NCBI RefSeq assembly: GCF_002879855.1
Contig: NZ_PNYB01000006.1
Span: 213,936-277,935, forward strand
DNA from: Trinickia soli
GTDB taxonomy: Bacteria > Pseudomonadota > Gammaproteobacteria > Burkholderiales > Burkholderiaceae
DNA: 64,000 bases
Direction of reading: 5' to 3'
The notes beneath the pieces were generated by a model. It was not told the DNA's origin. It saw only the letters and a list, made by a program, of their open reading frames with translations, and did not search any database. How positions within the stretch are numbered: the first letter of the stretch is position 1; each line of letters opens with the position of its first letter. Both the position numbers and the translations under genes were made by a program. Positions 17,494 to 28,696 of this stretch are shown here, in pieces.

Positions 17494-18861
17494 ATGCTCG
17501 ACACACTCACCCAACGGATGGCGCGCGTCGTCAAGACGCTGCGCGGCGAAGCCCGCCTCACCGAAGCCAACACGCAGGACATGCTGCGAGAAGTGCGTCT
17601 CGCGCTGCTCGAAGCCGACGTCGCGCTGCCAGTCGTGCGCGACTTCGTCGCCAAGGTCAAGGAAAAGGCGCTCGGCGAAGAAGTGTTGCAGAGCCTCTCG
17701 CCGGGGCAGGCGCTCGTCAGCGTCGTGCAGCGCGAACTGACGAACATCATCGGCGGCGATTACGAGGGCCAGGCGGCGGAACTGAATCTGGCTGTCGCGC
17801 CGCCCGCGGTCATCCTCATGGCGGGCTTGCAGGGCGCCGGTAAAACGACCACCTCGGGCAAACTCGCGAAACTGCTGCGCGAGAAATATAAGAAGAAGGT
17901 GCTGACGGTCTCCTGCGACGTCTACCGGCCCGCCGCGATCGCACAGCTCAAGACGGTGACGGAGCAGGTCGGGGCCGATTTCTTCCCCTCCGAGCCCGAT
18001 CAAAAGCCGGTCGACATCGCGCTGGCCGCGCTCGACTGGGCCAAGCGCCACTACCACGACGTACTCATCGTCGACACGGCCGGCCGTCTGGGCATCGACG
18101 AAGCGATGATGCAGGAGATCGCGGCCCTGCATGCCGCGGTGAAGCCGGTGGAAACGCTGTTCGTCGTCGACGCGATGCTCGGTCAGGATGCCGTGAACAC
18201 GGCCAAAGCATTCAACGACGCGCTACCGCTCACGGGCGTCGTGCTCACGAAGCTCGACGGCGATTCGCGCGGCGGCGCGGCGCTGTCGGTGCGTCACGTG
18301 ACGGGCAAGCCGATCAAGTTCGTCGGCGTGGCGGAGAAGCTTGACGGGCTCGAGGTGTTCTACCCCGAGCGGATGGCAAACCGCATCCTGGGCATGGGCG
18401 ACATTCTCGCGCTCGTCGAGGAAGCGCAGCGCAACGTCGACGTCAAAGCCGCGCAAAAGCTCGCCGACAAGGTAAAGAAGGGCGGCGACTTCGACCTCAA
18501 CGATTTCCGCGCCCAACTGTCGCAGATGAAAAACATGGGCGGTTTGTCCACATTGATGGACAAGCTCCCTGCGCAGTTTCAACAAGCGGCGGCCGGAGCC
18601 GACATGGGCCAGGCCGAAAAGCAAATGCGCCGTATGGAGGGCATCATCAACTCCATGACGCCGGCCGAGCGCGCGAAGCCCGAACTGATCAAGGCGACGC
18701 GCAAGCGCCGTATCGCGGCCGGCGCAGGGGTGCAGGTGCAGGAAGTGAACCGGATGCTGAACCAGTACGAGCAGATGCGCACCATGATGAAGAAGCTCAA
18801 AGGCGGCAACCTGCAAAAGATGATGCGCGGCATGAAGGGCATGCTGCCGGGCATGCGATAA
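17494..18861 (+). CDS. ffh: Signal recognition particle protein Ffh (SRP54)
   Basis: 455 residues. N domain (about 1-85), GTPase G domain with P-loop GLQGAGKTTTSGKLAKLL and DTAGRLGIDEAMM, TKLDGDSRGGAALS, then the methionine-rich M domain, which ends in MMKKLKGGNLQKMMRGMKGM. With 4.5S RNA it delivers inner membrane proteins to FtsY. The start gives the canonical MLDTLTQRMARVVKTLRGEARL. It is transcribed divergently from the YpjD-like gene. Confidence 0.98.
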   Translation: MLDTLTQRMARVVKTLRGEARLTEANTQDMLREVRLALLEADVALPVVRDFVAKVKEKALGEEVLQSLSPGQALVSVVQRELTNIIGGDYEGQAAELNLAVAPPAVILMAGLQGAGKTTTSGKLAKLLREKYKKKVLTVSCDVYRPAAIAQLKTVTEQVGADFFPSEPDQKPVDIALAALDWAKRHYHDVLIVDTAGRLGIDEAMMQEIAALHAAVKPVETLFVVDAMLGQDAVNTAKAFNDALPLTGVVLTKLDGDSRGGAALSVRHVTGKPIKFVGVAEKLDGLEVFYPERMANRILGMGDILALVEEAQRNVDVKAAQKLADKVKKGGDFDLNDFRAQLSQMKNMGGLSTLMDKLPAQFQQAAAGADMGQAEKQMRRMEGIINSMTPAERAKPELIKATRKRRIAAGAGVQVQEVNRMLNQYEQMRTMMKKLKGGNLQKMMRGMKGMLPGMR

Positions 18862-18952
18862 GCGCAGGGTCACTGCCCGCACGGGTTAATGCCGTGGCGC
18901 GCACCCGCGCGCCGTTCCACACTATGTATACAGTCACTGCTCGCTGAACGCC

Positions 18953-19504
18953 ATGAATCGCGAAGAAGCTCTCCATATCTTTCAGCATTCCGAGGAGATC
19001 GTGTCGGCCTCGGAGGTCAATGCCTCGATCGCGCGCATGGCCGCGGCCATCCGCACCGAAGTGAGCGAGGAATTTCCGTTGCTGTTATCGGTGATGGGCG
19101 GGGCAGCCGTCTTTACGGGCATGCTGTTGCCGCACCTCGATTTCCCGCTCGAATTCGACTACATCCACCTGACGCGCTATCGCAACACGACGAAGGGCAG
19201 CGCCGATATGCAGTGGCGCGTGGCCCCGGCCGAATCTGTGAAGGACCGCGTCGTACTGGTGCTCGACGACATCCTCGACGAGGGCGAGACGATGGCTGCA
19301 ATCCGTGACCGCATCCTCGCGATGGGCGCGAAGCGCTTCCTGAGCGCCGTGCTGTGCGAAAAGCAGATTGCGAAACCGAAGCCGCTGCGTCCGGACTTCT
19401 GCGGCTTCGAAGTGCCGGATCGCTACGTGTTCGGTTGCGGCATGGATGCGAAAGGCTACTGGCGCAACCTGCCCACGATCCGCGCACTGACCGAAGGGGC
19501 GTAA
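18953..19504 (+). CDS. Hypoxanthine phosphoribosyltransferase family protein
   Basis: 183 residues. The PRPP-binding motif VVLVLDDILDEGETMAAI with the conserved acidic pair is clear, and LSVMGGAAVFTGMLLPHLDFP matches the purine phosphoribosyltransferase core. The family salvages hypoxanthine and guanine to IMP and GMP. It is on the plus strand after ffh and converges with proS; a 7-bp inverted repeat GGTCAGG / CCTGACC lies in the 54-bp gap, without a good U tract. Confidence 0.92.
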   Translation: MNREEALHIFQHSEEIVSASEVNASIARMAAAIRTEVSEEFPLLLSVMGGAAVFTGMLLPHLDFPLEFDYIHLTRYRNTTKGSADMQWRVAPAESVKDRVVLVLDDILDEGETMAAIRDRILAMGAKRFLSAVLCEKQIAKPKPLRPDFCGFEVPDRYVFGCGMDAKGYWRNLPTIRALTEGA

Positions 19505-19558
19505 GCCGCGGGTCAGGTCTTGACATGCTGTCCGCCCTGACCAAAATCGTTCTTCAAG

Positions 19559-21319
19559 TCAGCTTCGCTCAGCGGCCATCTGCTGAGCGCCGAGCGCCGC
19601 GCGGATTTTCGCCGTTGCGAATGCCGCCGCTTGCTCGGCCGGCAACAGCGTCGCCTGCTCATCGCGGCGGCCCTGATACTCGACCTTCCCTTCCTTGAGC
19701 CCGCGCTCGCCGATCACGAGGCGATGCGGCACGCCGATCAACTCCCAATCGGCGAACATGACGCCAGGACGCTCGCCGCGATCGTCGAGAATGACATCGA
19801 CGCCCGCTTCGATAAACTGCGCATAGAGCTTGTCCGTCTCGGCGCGCACGCTTTCGCTGCGGTCGTATCCCATCGGGCACAGGACGACTTCGAACGGCGC
19901 GATGGCTTCGGGCCAGATGATGCCGCGCTCGTCGAAGTTCTGCTCGATGGCGGCGCCCAGAATCCGCGTCACGCCAATGCCGTAGCAGCCCATCACCATC
20001 GGCTGCGGCTTGCCTGTTTCGTCGAGGAACGTCGCGCCCATCGCATCGGAATACTTCGTGCCAAGCTGGAACACGTGGCCGACTTCGATGCCGCGGCAGA
20101 TTTCGATCGTGCCCTTGCCGTCGGGCGAGGGGTCGCCGGGGCGGACATTGCGGATATCGGCGACGACGGGCTCGGGCAGATCGCGCCCCCAGTTCACGCC
20201 GGTCGTGTGATAGTCGATTTCGTTCGAGCCGACGACGAAGTCGCTCATGTTCGCGACCGTGCGGTCGGCGACCACCTTCACGGGCTTCTTCGTGCCGATC
20301 GGCCCGAGATATCCCGGCGGCGTGCCGAACCATTCGACGATCTCCGCCTCCGTGGCGAAACGGAAACCGGCGAGCCCCGGCAGCTTGCCGACCTTGACCT
20401 CATTCAGATCGTGATCGCCGCGCAGCATCAACAACCAGACCGTCGGCTCGGCGCCTTCGTTGTCGGTTGCCAGGATGATCGACTTGATCGTCCGCTCGAG
20501 CGGAATGTTCAGGTACTCGGCGACGGCCTCGCACTTGGCCTTGCCGGGCGTGGCCGTCTTTTGCATCGCTTCGCGCGGCGCGGCGCGCTCGGCGTAGAGC
20601 GGCAGAGCTTCCGCCGCCTCGATGTTGGCGGCGAAATCGGAAGTCGGGCAGTAGGCGATGTCATCTTCACCCGTCGACGCGATCACGTGAAACTCCTGCG
20701 AGCGATTGCCGCCGATGGCGCCGCTATCGGCCGCGACGGCGCGAAACTCGAGGCCGATCCGCGTGAAAATCCGCACGTAGGCGTCGAACATCTTCTGATA
20801 CGACTCTTGCAGGCCGGCCTGGTCCTTGTCGAACGAGTACGCGTCTTTCATCGTGAACTCGCGGCCGCGCATCACGCCGAAGCGCGGGCGAATCTCATCG
20901 CGGAACTTCGTCTGAATCTGATAGAAGTTCACGGGCATCTGCCGATAGCTCTTGATCTGATTGCGCGCGATGTCGGTGACGACTTCTTCGTGGGTCGGCC
21001 CAAGAACGAAATCGCTCTGCCTGCGATCTTTGAAACGCAGCAACTCCGGCCCGTATTGCTCCCAGCGACCCGACTCCTGCCATAGTTCGGCCGGCTGCAC
21101 GGTCGGCATCAGGAGTTCGAGCGCGCCCGCGCGATTCATCTCCTCGCGCACGATCGCCTCGACCTTGCGAATCGAGCGCAAGCCCACCGGCAGATAGCTG
21201 TAGACGCCACCAGCCACGCGCCGGATCATGCCCGCGCGCAGCATCAACTTGTGGCTGACGACTTCCGCGTCAGCAGGAGCTTCCTTCAGGGTGCCGATAA
21301 AAAAACGGGTGGCTTTCAT
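19559..21319 (-). CDS. proS: Prolyl-tRNA synthetase, bacterial type
   Basis: 586 residues against 572 in E. coli. Class II motifs are present: motif 2 in [21 protein letters not shown] and motif 3 in [14 protein letters not shown]. The large insertion domain (about residues 225-400) typical of bacterial ProRS, which edits mischarged Ala, separates them, and the C-terminal anticodon-binding domain follows. It is divergent from rppH across a 302-bp gap. Confidence 0.98.
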   Translation of the reverse strand: MKATRFFIGTLKEAPADAEVVSHKLMLRAGMIRRVAGGVYSYLPVGLRSIRKVEAIVREEMNRAGALELLMPTVQPAELWQESGRWEQYGPELLRFKDRRQSDFVLGPTHEEVVTDIARNQIKSYRQMPVNFYQIQTKFRDEIRPRFGVMRGREFTMKDAYSFDKDQAGLQESYQKMFDAYVRIFTRIGLEFRAVAADSGAIGGNRSQEFHVIASTGEDDIAYCPTSDFAANIEAAEALPLYAERAAPREAMQKTATPGKAKCEAVAEYLNIPLERTIKSIILATDNEGAEPTVWLLMLRGDHDLNEVKVGKLPGLAGFRFATEAEIVEWFGTPPGYLGPIGTKKPVKVVADRTVANMSDFVVGSNEIDYHTTGVNWGRDLPEPVVADIRNVRPGDPSPDGKGTIEICRGIEVGHVFQLGTKYSDAMGATFLDETGKPQPMVMGCYGIGVTRILGAAIEQNFDERGIIWPEAIAPFEVVLCPMGYDRSESVRAETDKLYAQFIEAGVDVILDDRGERPGVMFADWELIGVPHRLVIGERGLKEGKVEYQGRRDEQATLLPAEQAAAFATAKIRAALGAQQMAAERS

Positions 21320-21621
21320 TCAACAATTTTCCAAAAGCGGCAGCCCGCAGCGAGCCGCCGGGAGAGGGGAACGAGTGATTTTGGGACATCGACGAGAAGC
21401 GCCGCCGCACAAGCGCAACAGCCCAACCCAAGCGCGCGCTGCCGGTTCTGCTCAGCCTCGAACATTACACCAGCGCAGTGCGGCGCGATTCGTCAGACAA
21501 GCGAACGGCAGCACCGGGCATGATTGATGCCCCGCCCGGACCTCTTCTGGTGCATGCCGATGCCAAAGGCTCGTTATCTGTTTATAATCAAAGCAATTTT
21601 AAAGGATTCGAAGGTGGTTGT
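21320..21621. other. Divergent proS-rppH regulatory gap
   Basis: 302 bp without a gene. A perfect TATAAT -10 element for rppH lies at 21583-21588, 33 bp before its ATG, but the -35 region is weak. No clear proS promoter was picked out by eye. Confidence 0.6.
21583..21588 (+). promoter_or_regulatory. -10 element of the rppH promoter
   Basis: TATAAT, 33 bp before the rppH start codon, in an AT-rich pocket. No matching -35 hexamer at 16-18 bp. Confidence 0.5.
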
Positions 21622-22263
21622 ATGCTGGATCGCGAAGGCTTTCGCCCGAACGTCGGCATCATCCTCTTGAACGCGCACAACGAGGTGTTTTGGGGCAAGC
21701 GGCTGCGTGAACATTCCTGGCAGTTTCCGCAAGGGGGCATCAAGTATGGCGAGACCCCATTGCAAGCGATGTATCGGGAGTTACACGAAGAAACCGGCTT
21801 GCGTCCGGAGCACGTCAAGATCATCGGTCGCACGCGCGACTGGTTGCGTTATGAGGTGCCCGACAAGTTCATCAAGCGCGAAGTACGCGGCCACTACCGC
21901 GGCCAGAAACAGATCTGGTTCCTGCTTCGGATGGTTGGCCGCGACTGCGACATCTGCCTGCGCGCCACCGATCACCCGGAATTCGACGCGTGGCGCTGGA
22001 ACGAGTACTGGGTGCCACTCGATGCTGTGATCGAGTTCAAGCGGGATGTCTATCAGTTGGCGTTGACGGAACTGTCGCGGTTCTTGCGGCGCGCCGTGCC
22101 GCGGACCGATAAGCCGCGCGGCCCGCCGCATCATGGGCATCGGTACCCGCGCATGTCGCCTTCGGCGCAATTGCCGGATGCGGACGGCGAGCTCCTCCAA
22201 GCGCCCAACGGTAATGCCGAAACGTCGCCCTGCTCCGCGTCAATTCTGATCCTGCCAGACTAA
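21622..22263 (+). CDS. rppH: RNA pyrophosphohydrolase (Nudix)
   Basis: 213 residues. The Nudix box reads [23 protein letters not shown] (about residues 37-59; conserved G, E, RE..EE.G positions all present). It removes pyrophosphate from the 5' end of mRNA, which opens the way for RNase E decay. The start [14 protein letters not shown] is the family start. The E. coli enzyme is 176 residues; here a Pro/Ser-rich tail of about 50 residues follows the conserved core and is probably disordered. Confidence 0.95.
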   Translation: MLDREGFRPNVGIILLNAHNEVFWGKRLREHSWQFPQGGIKYGETPLQAMYRELHEETGLRPEHVKIIGRTRDWLRYEVPDKFIKREVRGHYRGQKQIWFLLRMVGRDCDICLRATDHPEFDAWRWNEYWVPLDAVIEFKRDVYQLALTELSRFLRRAVPRTDKPRGPPHHGHRYPRMSPSAQLPDADGELLQAPNGNAETSPCSASILILPD

Positions 22264-22430
22264 ACGGCGCCTTCGCCGCATGGGCTCGCAGGCTGCCCGG
22301 TTGCATTTGCTCAGGGAAGCGCCGGATCGCTGCGCTTGTCCGATGCGCTCACGCGCGGCGCTCACAGGCCGCGCGCGGGCGCTATCATGCGAGTCTTCGA
22401 CTCTTTGCGCCCCATCTCGAGGTATTCACA

Positions 22431-22985
22431 TTGAAAGCGATTGTTCTTGCGCTGACCTGCCTGGCCGGCGGCGCCATCCTTGCCGGCTGCTCGCACATGC
22501 CCGCCAATCCGAAAGACGACAGCACGTTTCAGTACCTGCTCGATCGCAAGTCGGAATGGGCTGAAAACAAGGTGGAGACGCTCCCCCCCTTGCCGCATGA
22601 GCAAGACCTGATCGCATTCGACGTCTCGCAAAATACGCCGCTAAAGTTCTCGATCGACGCCAAGTCGCTCAGCGTCGGTTCGGATGGTGTCGTGCGTTAC
22701 ACGGTGGTGATTACGAGCCCGAGCGGCGCACACAACGTCAATTACGAAGGGATTCGCTGCGAGACCTACGATTGGCGCCTTTATGCGGGACTGAACGCCG
22801 ATCACGACGGCTGGGACCGGACGGTCGCGAACGACTGGATGCGCATCGAGAACGGCAACCTCAATGCCTATCAGGCGTCGCTGTATCAGGATTACTTCTG
22901 CGCGAACAAGGCGCCCACCGGGACGGCCAAGTGGATCGTCGACAATCTGCGTCACCATCGGATCGCGACGTCGCTCGTTCGCTAA
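22431..22985 (+). CDS. CNP1-like family lipoprotein
   Basis: 184 residues from a TTG start preceded by GAGG 8 nt upstream; no ATG fits before the signal peptide. The lipobox is ILAGC, so Cys20 should be lipidated. The rest resembles the CNP1-like family of betaproteobacteria (DWRLYAGLNADHDGWDRTVANDWMRIE, with conserved Trp and Cys pairs). The function is not known. It follows rppH on the same strand after 167 bp and converges with proB. Confidence 0.85.
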   Translation: MKAIVLALTCLAGGAILAGCSHMPANPKDDSTFQYLLDRKSEWAENKVETLPPLPHEQDLIAFDVSQNTPLKFSIDAKSLSVGSDGVVRYTVVITSPSGAHNVNYEGIRCETYDWRLYAGLNADHDGWDRTVANDWMRIENGNLNAYQASLYQDYFCANKAPTGTAKWIVDNLRHHRIATSLVR

Positions 22986-23000
22986 AGTGCGTTTGAAGCG

Positions 23001-23026
23001 CGGGGCCGCTCCGTCGGGCGGCCCCG
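23001..23026. terminator. Hairpin between the CNP1-like gene and proB (convergent)
   Basis: A perfect 9-bp stem CGGGGCCGC / GCGGCCCCG around an 8-nt loop, centred between the two convergent genes. There is no U tract on either strand, so its role as a terminator is uncertain. Confidence 0.4.
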
Positions 23027-23048
23027 TGCGGCCGCTCGGAGGGCGCCC

Positions 23049-24167
23049 TCAAACGACGACGAGATTGTCGCGGTGGATCAGTTCCGGCTCGAGCATGTAG
23101 CCGAGAATCGGTTCGATATCCATGCTCGCGTGCCGGGCGATCCGTTTTGTCTCCGCACTGCTGTAATTGGTGAGCCCGCGTGCGACTTCACGCCCTGCCG
23201 TATTCATGCATGCAATGACCTCGCCGCGTGCGAACGCGCCTTGGACATCGACCACGCCAATTGGCAGAAGGCTCTTGCCGCCAACCGTCACTTTTTCGAC
23301 CGCGCCATCGTCGATCACGACGTGCCCCCGCACCTGCAGATGGTCGGCCATCCATTGCTTGCGGGCCGCAAGGCGCGCCGTGCGCGCGACGAGTTGCGTG
23401 CCGATCGCCTCGCCCGTCGCAAGCCGCGTGAGCACTTCAGGCTCGCGGCCGCTCGCAACGATCGTGTTCGCCCCGCTGCCGGCCGCGCGCTTGGCGGCGA
23501 GTATTTTCGTGAGCATGCCGCCGCGACCGATGGCGGAGCCGGCGCCGCCGGCCATCGCCTCGAGTTCGGGCGCGCCCGCGTCCGCCTCGCGCACGAGCTG
23601 CGCCGATGGGTCCTTGCGGGGATCCGCCGTAAACAAACCCTGCTGGTCGGTCAGGATGATCAACGCATCGCCTTCGATCAGGTTCGCGACCAACGCCCCG
23701 AGCGTATCGTTGTCGCCGAATTTGATCTCATCGGTGACAACCGTATCGTTCTCGTTGATGATGGGCACGACGCCCAGGCGCAGCAGCGTCAGCAGCGTCG
23801 AGCGCGCGTTCAGATAACGCTCGCGATCGGCCAGGTCCGCATGCGTGAGCAGAATCTGCGCCGTGCGAATGCCATATTGCGCAAAGCGGCTTTCGTAGAC
23901 CTGGGCAAGCCCCATTTGGCCTACCGCGGCCGCCGCCTGCAGTTCGTCGATCTCGCGCGGGCGTTTGCTCCACCCGAGACGCTGCATGCCCTCGGCGATC
24001 GCCCCCGAGCTGACCAGCACGACTTCTTTGCCGCGCTCGCGCAACTGAGCGATTTGCGAGGCCCAGCGGCCAATCGCCACCTCGTCGAGCCCGCGCCCCT
24101 CGTTCGTGACGAGACTCGATCCCACCTTGACAACCAAACGCTTCGAATCGGCGATGACAGAGCGCAT
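23049..24167 (-). CDS. proB: Glutamate 5-kinase
   Basis: 372 residues (E. coli 367). It phosphorylates glutamate in the first step of proline synthesis. The amino-acid kinase domain shows [20 protein letters not shown] at the N-terminus and [22 protein letters not shown] in the substrate site. The C-terminal PUA domain (about 280-372) is present. I chose the ATG at 24167 ([16 protein letters not shown]); the frame runs further upstream to 24308, but that extension is Arg/Pro-rich and not family-like. Obg lies 85 bp upstream on the same strand. Confidence 0.96.
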   Translation of the reverse strand: MRSVIADSKRLVVKVGSSLVTNEGRGLDEVAIGRWASQIAQLRERGKEVVLVSSGAIAEGMQRLGWSKRPREIDELQAAAAVGQMGLAQVYESRFAQYGIRTAQILLTHADLADRERYLNARSTLLTLLRLGVVPIINENDTVVTDEIKFGDNDTLGALVANLIEGDALIILTDQQGLFTADPRKDPSAQLVREADAGAPELEAMAGGAGSAIGRGGMLTKILAAKRAAGSGANTIVASGREPEVLTRLATGEAIGTQLVARTARLAARKQWMADHLQVRGHVVIDDGAVEKVTVGGKSLLPIGVVDVQGAFARGEVIACMNTAGREVARGLTNYSSAETKRIARHASMDIEPILGYMLEPELIHRDNLVVV

Positions 24168-24252
24168 CGTGCGAAAGTCTCCCTCAGTGATCGGTGAGCC
24201 CGCCGTCAGGCGGCGGCGGACGCCGGCCATCCGGCGCCCATTCGGCAAGCGG

Positions 24253-25359
<1,107 letters not shown>

Positions 25360-25442
25360 CTATCGCTCCGTCCCGTACTTTCCCGATATTTTGCCGCTGG
25401 CACCGCGCCCGCACCATGGGGGCGCGAAAAATCCGAGCACAG

Positions 25443-25476
25443 AAGAAAAAAGGCCCCGCCAACCACGCGGGGCCTT
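25443..25476 (-). terminator. Intrinsic terminator after rpmA
   Basis: On the minus strand, stem AAGGCCCCGC / GCGGGGCCTT (10 bp) with a 7-nt loop, followed by a run of six or more T. It lies 32 bp after the rpmA stop and 84 bp before obg. Confidence 0.88.
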
Positions 25477-25507
25477 CTTACTCTGTCGCTCCCGTGTCTG
25501 ATCGATG

Positions 25508-25771
25508 TCAGACCGCAGCCGGGACGACGGTAACCGTGTGCTTCTTGTCGGCGCCCTTCGTCGTGAACTTCACGTGGCCGTCCGTCAATGCGAACAGGGT
25601 GTGATCCTTGCCCATGCCGACGTTATCGCCAGCATGCATGCGCGTGCCGCGTTGACGCACGATGATGCCGCCCGCGTTGATCGCTTGGCCGCCGTACACC
25701 TTGACGCCCAGGCGCTTCGACTCGGAGTCGCGGCCGTTGCGGGAAGACCCGCCTGCTTTTTTGTGTGCCAT
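25508..25771 (-). CDS. rpmA: 50S ribosomal protein L27
   Basis: 87 residues, canonical sequence starting [16 protein letters not shown], with no cleavable N-terminal extension of the Firmicutes type. The N-terminal tail reaches the peptidyl transferase centre. It is 24 bp downstream of rplU in the same operon and is followed by a strong terminator. Confidence 0.98.
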   Translation of the reverse strand: MAHKKAGGSSRNGRDSESKRLGVKVYGGQAINAGGIIVRQRGTRMHAGDNVGMGKDHTLFALTDGHVKFTTKGADKKHTVTVVPAAV

Positions 25772-25795
25772 CTGATTGCTCCTTAACCGGTGCGC

Positions 25796-26107
25796 TTACG
25801 CGTTGATCGCGTCGATGCGCAGTTCGGTGTAGTTCTGGCGATGACCAGCATGCTTCTGGTAGTGCTTCCGGCGACGCATCTTGAAGATCGTCACTTTGGC
25901 ATGCCGCCCATGCGATACGACGGTAGCCTTGACGGAAGCCCCACTGACCAGCGGCGTACCGAACTGAATCGATTCGCCTTCGCCTACCGCGAGAACCTGG
26001 TCGAGCGTGATTTCAGCGTCAATGTCTGCCGGTATCTGTTCTACTTTCAATTTTTCGCCGACAGCAACCTTATACTGCTTGCCGCCGGTTTTTATGACCG
26101 CGTACAT
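25796..26107 (-). CDS. rplU: 50S ribosomal protein L21
   Basis: 103 residues. The start [14 protein letters not shown] at 26107 is the family start; an in-frame extension of five codons is not needed. The C-terminal signature [26 protein letters not shown] is clear. First gene of the rplU-rpmA operon, with a near-consensus promoter about 155 bp upstream. Confidence 0.98.
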   Translation of the reverse strand: MYAVIKTGGKQYKVAVGEKLKVEQIPADIDAEITLDQVLAVGEGESIQFGTPLVSGASVKATVVSHGRHAKVTIFKMRRRKHYQKHAGHRQNYTELRIDAINA

Positions 26108-26261
26108 TGTTGAGAACCTCACTCTGAGTGCGCCCGCTTGCGCGGCCGCTTTTCAAACAAACCTACCTACGGCGGCCTTCGCCACCCGCGCTCAGCTTGT
26201 TCGCTTGCTTTTTTCGCGCTTTTTTGCGCCTTTCTCCACGCACCGTGCGTGAAAACGCGTG

Positions 26262-26290
26262 ATTATACATAGAGTTAGCCGCGCAGTCAA
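26262..26290 (-). promoter_or_regulatory. Strong sigma-70 promoter of rplU-rpmA
   Basis: On the minus strand TTGACT (26290-26285) and TATAAT (26267-26262) are spaced by exactly 17 bp, the closest match to consensus in the window. The leader to rplU would be about 150 nt, enough room for a regulatory structure. Confidence 0.8.
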
Positions 26291-26482
26291 AGCGCTTTGC
26301 CGCCCCGCTTTGCAAGGTCGCTTCGCCGCCCCCAAGCCCCCCGCAGGTAATTCTGGTTCCGGGCAACGATTCGCCCCTTCCGGCGCCCTGCTGTCCAGAG
26401 TCGACGCGCCCGCGTGCCGGGGCCTCCCGCGCACGTACCACACCGAGCGGAGGCAGCCGCCTCTGGAAGCCCCATAACCCTT

Positions 26483-26488
26483 TATAAT
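26483..26488 (+). promoter_or_regulatory. -10 element of the ispB promoter
   Basis: TATAAT at 26 bp before the ispB ATG. The -35 region has no good match. Confidence 0.5.
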
Positions 26489-26514
26489 CCGCGGCACCAC
26501 CCAATTTTTTGATC

Positions 26515-27507
26515 ATGTCGTCGACCGCCACCTCCTCCCCCAGCGCCGCCAACCTGCTCGCTCCCATCTCGGAAGACATGGAGCAGGTCAATCGCGTCAT
26601 CCGGCAACGTTTGGCCTCCGAGGTGATGCTCATCAATCAGATCTCGGAATACATCATCGGTGCGGGCGGCAAGCGGCTGCGCCCCGCGTTGTTGCTCCTC
26701 GTGGCGGGCGCGCTCGGCGATACGACAGGCCACCGGCACGAGCTCGCGGCGATCGTCGAGTTCATTCATACGGCAACGCTGCTGCACGACGACGTCGTCG
26801 ACGAGTCGGATCTACGGCGCGGCCGGAAAACGGCCAACGCGCTGTTCGGCAATGCGGCGAGCGTTCTCGTCGGCGATTTCCTCTATTCGCGCTCGTTCCA
26901 GATGATGGTCGGCATCGGCAAGATGCGCGTCATGGAAATTCTTGCTGAAGCGACGAACATCATCTCCGAAGGCGAGGTGCTGCAGCTTCTGAACATGCAC
27001 GACGCCGATGTCGACGAAGCGCGGTACATGCAGGTCATTCGCTACAAGACGGCCAAGCTGTTCGAGGCGGCCGCGCAGCTCGGTGCCGTGATCTCGGGCG
27101 TCGATGCGCCGACGGAAGCGGCTGCTGCGGAATTCGGCCGCCGCATCGGCACGGCATTCCAGATCATGGACGATTGGCTCGACTACACCGGCACCGCCGA
27201 ATCGATGGGCAAGAACGCCGGCGACGATCTGCGCGAAGGCAAACCCACGCTGCCGCTCATCTATCTGATCGAACGCGGCACTCCGGAGCAATCGGCGCTC
27301 GCGCGCGAGGCCATCGAACAAGGTGGCACCGACCGTTTCGAGACGATCTTCGAGGCAATCACGCGCTCGGGCGCGCTCGACCACACGCTCGAATGCGCCA
27401 AGCGCGAGGCGCAAGCCGCCGCCGAAGCGATTTCTTCGTTCCCGGATTCCATTTACAAAGAAAGCCTGCTAGAATTATGTTTTTACTCGACGGCGCGGCA
27501 GTCTTGA
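26515..27507 (+). CDS. ispB: Polyprenyl diphosphate synthase (octaprenyl type)
   Basis: 330 residues. The first aspartate-rich motif is LLHDDVVDESD and the second is IMDDWLDYTG, with GGKRLRPALLLL near the N-terminus. It builds the long isoprenoid side chain of ubiquinone from IPP and FPP. The neighbours of FARM (bulky residues before DDxxD) fit a long-chain synthase, and octaprenyl is assumed from the taxon. The ATG at 26515 is used. tRNA-Pro follows after 40 bp in the same direction. Confidence 0.95.
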   Translation: MSSTATSSPSAANLLAPISEDMEQVNRVIRQRLASEVMLINQISEYIIGAGGKRLRPALLLLVAGALGDTTGHRHELAAIVEFIHTATLLHDDVVDESDLRRGRKTANALFGNAASVLVGDFLYSRSFQMMVGIGKMRVMEILAEATNIISEGEVLQLLNMHDADVDEARYMQVIRYKTAKLFEAAAQLGAVISGVDAPTEAAAAEFGRRIGTAFQIMDDWLDYTGTAESMGKNAGDDLREGKPTLPLIYLIERGTPEQSALAREAIEQGGTDRFETIFEAITRSGALDHTLECAKREAQAAAEAISSFPDSIYKESLLELCFYSTARQS

Positions 27508-27547
27508 ACGAGACTGATCGGTTGATCGAGTCCAAGTAGTTCAGATT

Positions 27548-27624
27548 CGGGGTGTAGCTTAGCCTGGTAGAGCGCTACGTTCGGGACGTAGAGGCCGGAG
27601 GTTCGAATCCTCTCACCCCGACCA
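27548..27624 (+). tRNA. tRNA-Pro (anticodon CGG)
   Basis: 77 nt including the encoded CCA. The acceptor arm CGGGGTG pairs with CACCCCG, the anticodon stem CTACG/CGTAG encloses the loop TTCGGGA with anticodon CGG (reads CCG), and the T arm has GGAGG-TTCGAAT-CCTCT. It probably shares the ispB transcript or has its own promoter in the 40-bp gap, and it ends at a terminator 43 bp downstream. Confidence 0.98.
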
Positions 27625-27666
27625 GAATTCTCCTTGGTTCATTGCGAATCAGGATCGAAATAAAAC

Positions 27667-27703
27667 AAAAAACCGTCCGGCTTGCCGGGCGGTTTTTTGT
27701 TTT
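27667..27703 (+). terminator. Intrinsic terminator after tRNA-Pro
   Basis: Stem AACCGTCCGG / CCGGGCGGTT (one wobble) with loop CTTG, followed by TTTTTTGTTTT; an A-rich run precedes it, so it may also act on the minus-strand side. Confidence 0.85.
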
Positions 27704-27767
27704 GGGCAACGGGTTTTGCGCGCGAGCTCAACCGCCTGTAATGGCCGGTTCAGCCGAACACAGCAAC

Positions 27768-28529
27768 CTACGCGACGACCCCCACCTTGATCGTCAACGG
27801 CCACGCGACCCTACGGCAACTGCCGGGTTCGCCCCACGCCTGCGTGAAAGCTTCACGCATCGCCTCGACGGGATCGTTGCCTGTCGCCCGGCGGTACGAT
27901 GCGACGGCCGACCAGCTTTCCATGTACCCCAGCAAGCGAGGCATATCCCACGACACCGCGAGCACCGCATCGGGTGCCTCCATCGTTTCGAACGGAAAAG
28001 GGATATCGGCGTAGCCGGTTTCGACATGCCTGCGTTCGGCGGCCCAATACGGCCCGACGCGGTCCCGATAGAGTTCCCAGACGAGCGCATCGAGCTCGGG
28101 ACTGATCGTACAGACGTTGTACGACAGCACGGCCAGCAGCGCGCGCGGTTTCGAAACGCGCCGCACTTCCTCATAGAAGCGATCGGCGTCGAACCAGTGA
28201 AGCGCCTGAGCAACGAAGGTCAGATCGACGCTCGCATCGTCGATTGATACGGCTTCCGCGGGCTCGCGCCGGTAATCGACATTCGGCAATTCCGGGGCAT
28301 GCGACAGTTGCCCGGCATTGATATCCGTGGCGATGACGCGCTCGAAGCACTGTGCCAGGTCACGTGTCGCCTGCCCCGAGCCACAGCCACAGTCCCAGGC
28401 CAGCGCCGTCGCGGGGCTGCGCTCCGCCAGCCACGCAAAGAGGGCTCGGTCGTATGTCGGGCGGTTGGCGCTGTACGCGTCCGATTGCGCCGAAAAAAGA
28501 TGTTCGAAGCGATGTTCCATCGGCGACAC
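27768..28529 (-). CDS. Class I SAM-dependent methyltransferase
   Basis: 253 residues. Motif I is LAWDCGCGSGQATRDLA (about residues 43-59), with the acidic loop ATDINAGQLSHA and QALHWFDADRFYEE following, typical of small-molecule (trans-aconitate or UbiE/Coq5-like) methyltransferases. The substrate is unknown. It stands alone on the minus strand between the tRNA and the CorC-type gene, facing the terminator at 27667. Alternative starts are 28529 and 28520. Confidence 0.88.
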   Translation of the reverse strand: MSPMEHRFEHLFSAQSDAYSANRPTYDRALFAWLAERSPATALAWDCGCGSGQATRDLAQCFERVIATDINAGQLSHAPELPNVDYRREPAEAVSIDDASVDLTFVAQALHWFDADRFYEEVRRVSKPRALLAVLSYNVCTISPELDALVWELYRDRVGPYWAAERRHVETGYADIPFPFETMEAPDAVLAVSWDMPRLLGYMESWSAVASYRRATGNDPVEAMREAFTQAWGEPGSCRRVAWPLTIKVGVVA

Positions 28530-28696
28530 GCCCCCTCGGGAAAAAACCTCGTTCGATTATCGGAGCCGAGTGCATTCGACCGCAATAGGCGCTTTCTCAT
28601 CTATCCGGCGCCCCGCCGGTTCGACCGCGCCCGCGGCGGCCGAACGCGCTCTGCTATATTCTTGCCATCCCTTTTCATCCCCATCCGGCACGACGC

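Larger units (their letters stand above)
26108..26514. other. Divergent rplU-ispB regulatory gap
   Basis: 407 bp with no credible gene. It contains the rplU promoter (26262-26290) and a TATAAT -10 element for ispB (26483-26488, 26 bp before its ATG). Small frames in the middle lack family features. Confidence 0.65.

Noticed and set aside
27548..27624. tRNA-Pro as an integration site for a genomic island
   Set aside because: The DNA after the tRNA is ordinary core sequence with an intrinsic terminator; no integrase or repeated tRNA 3' end within the window.
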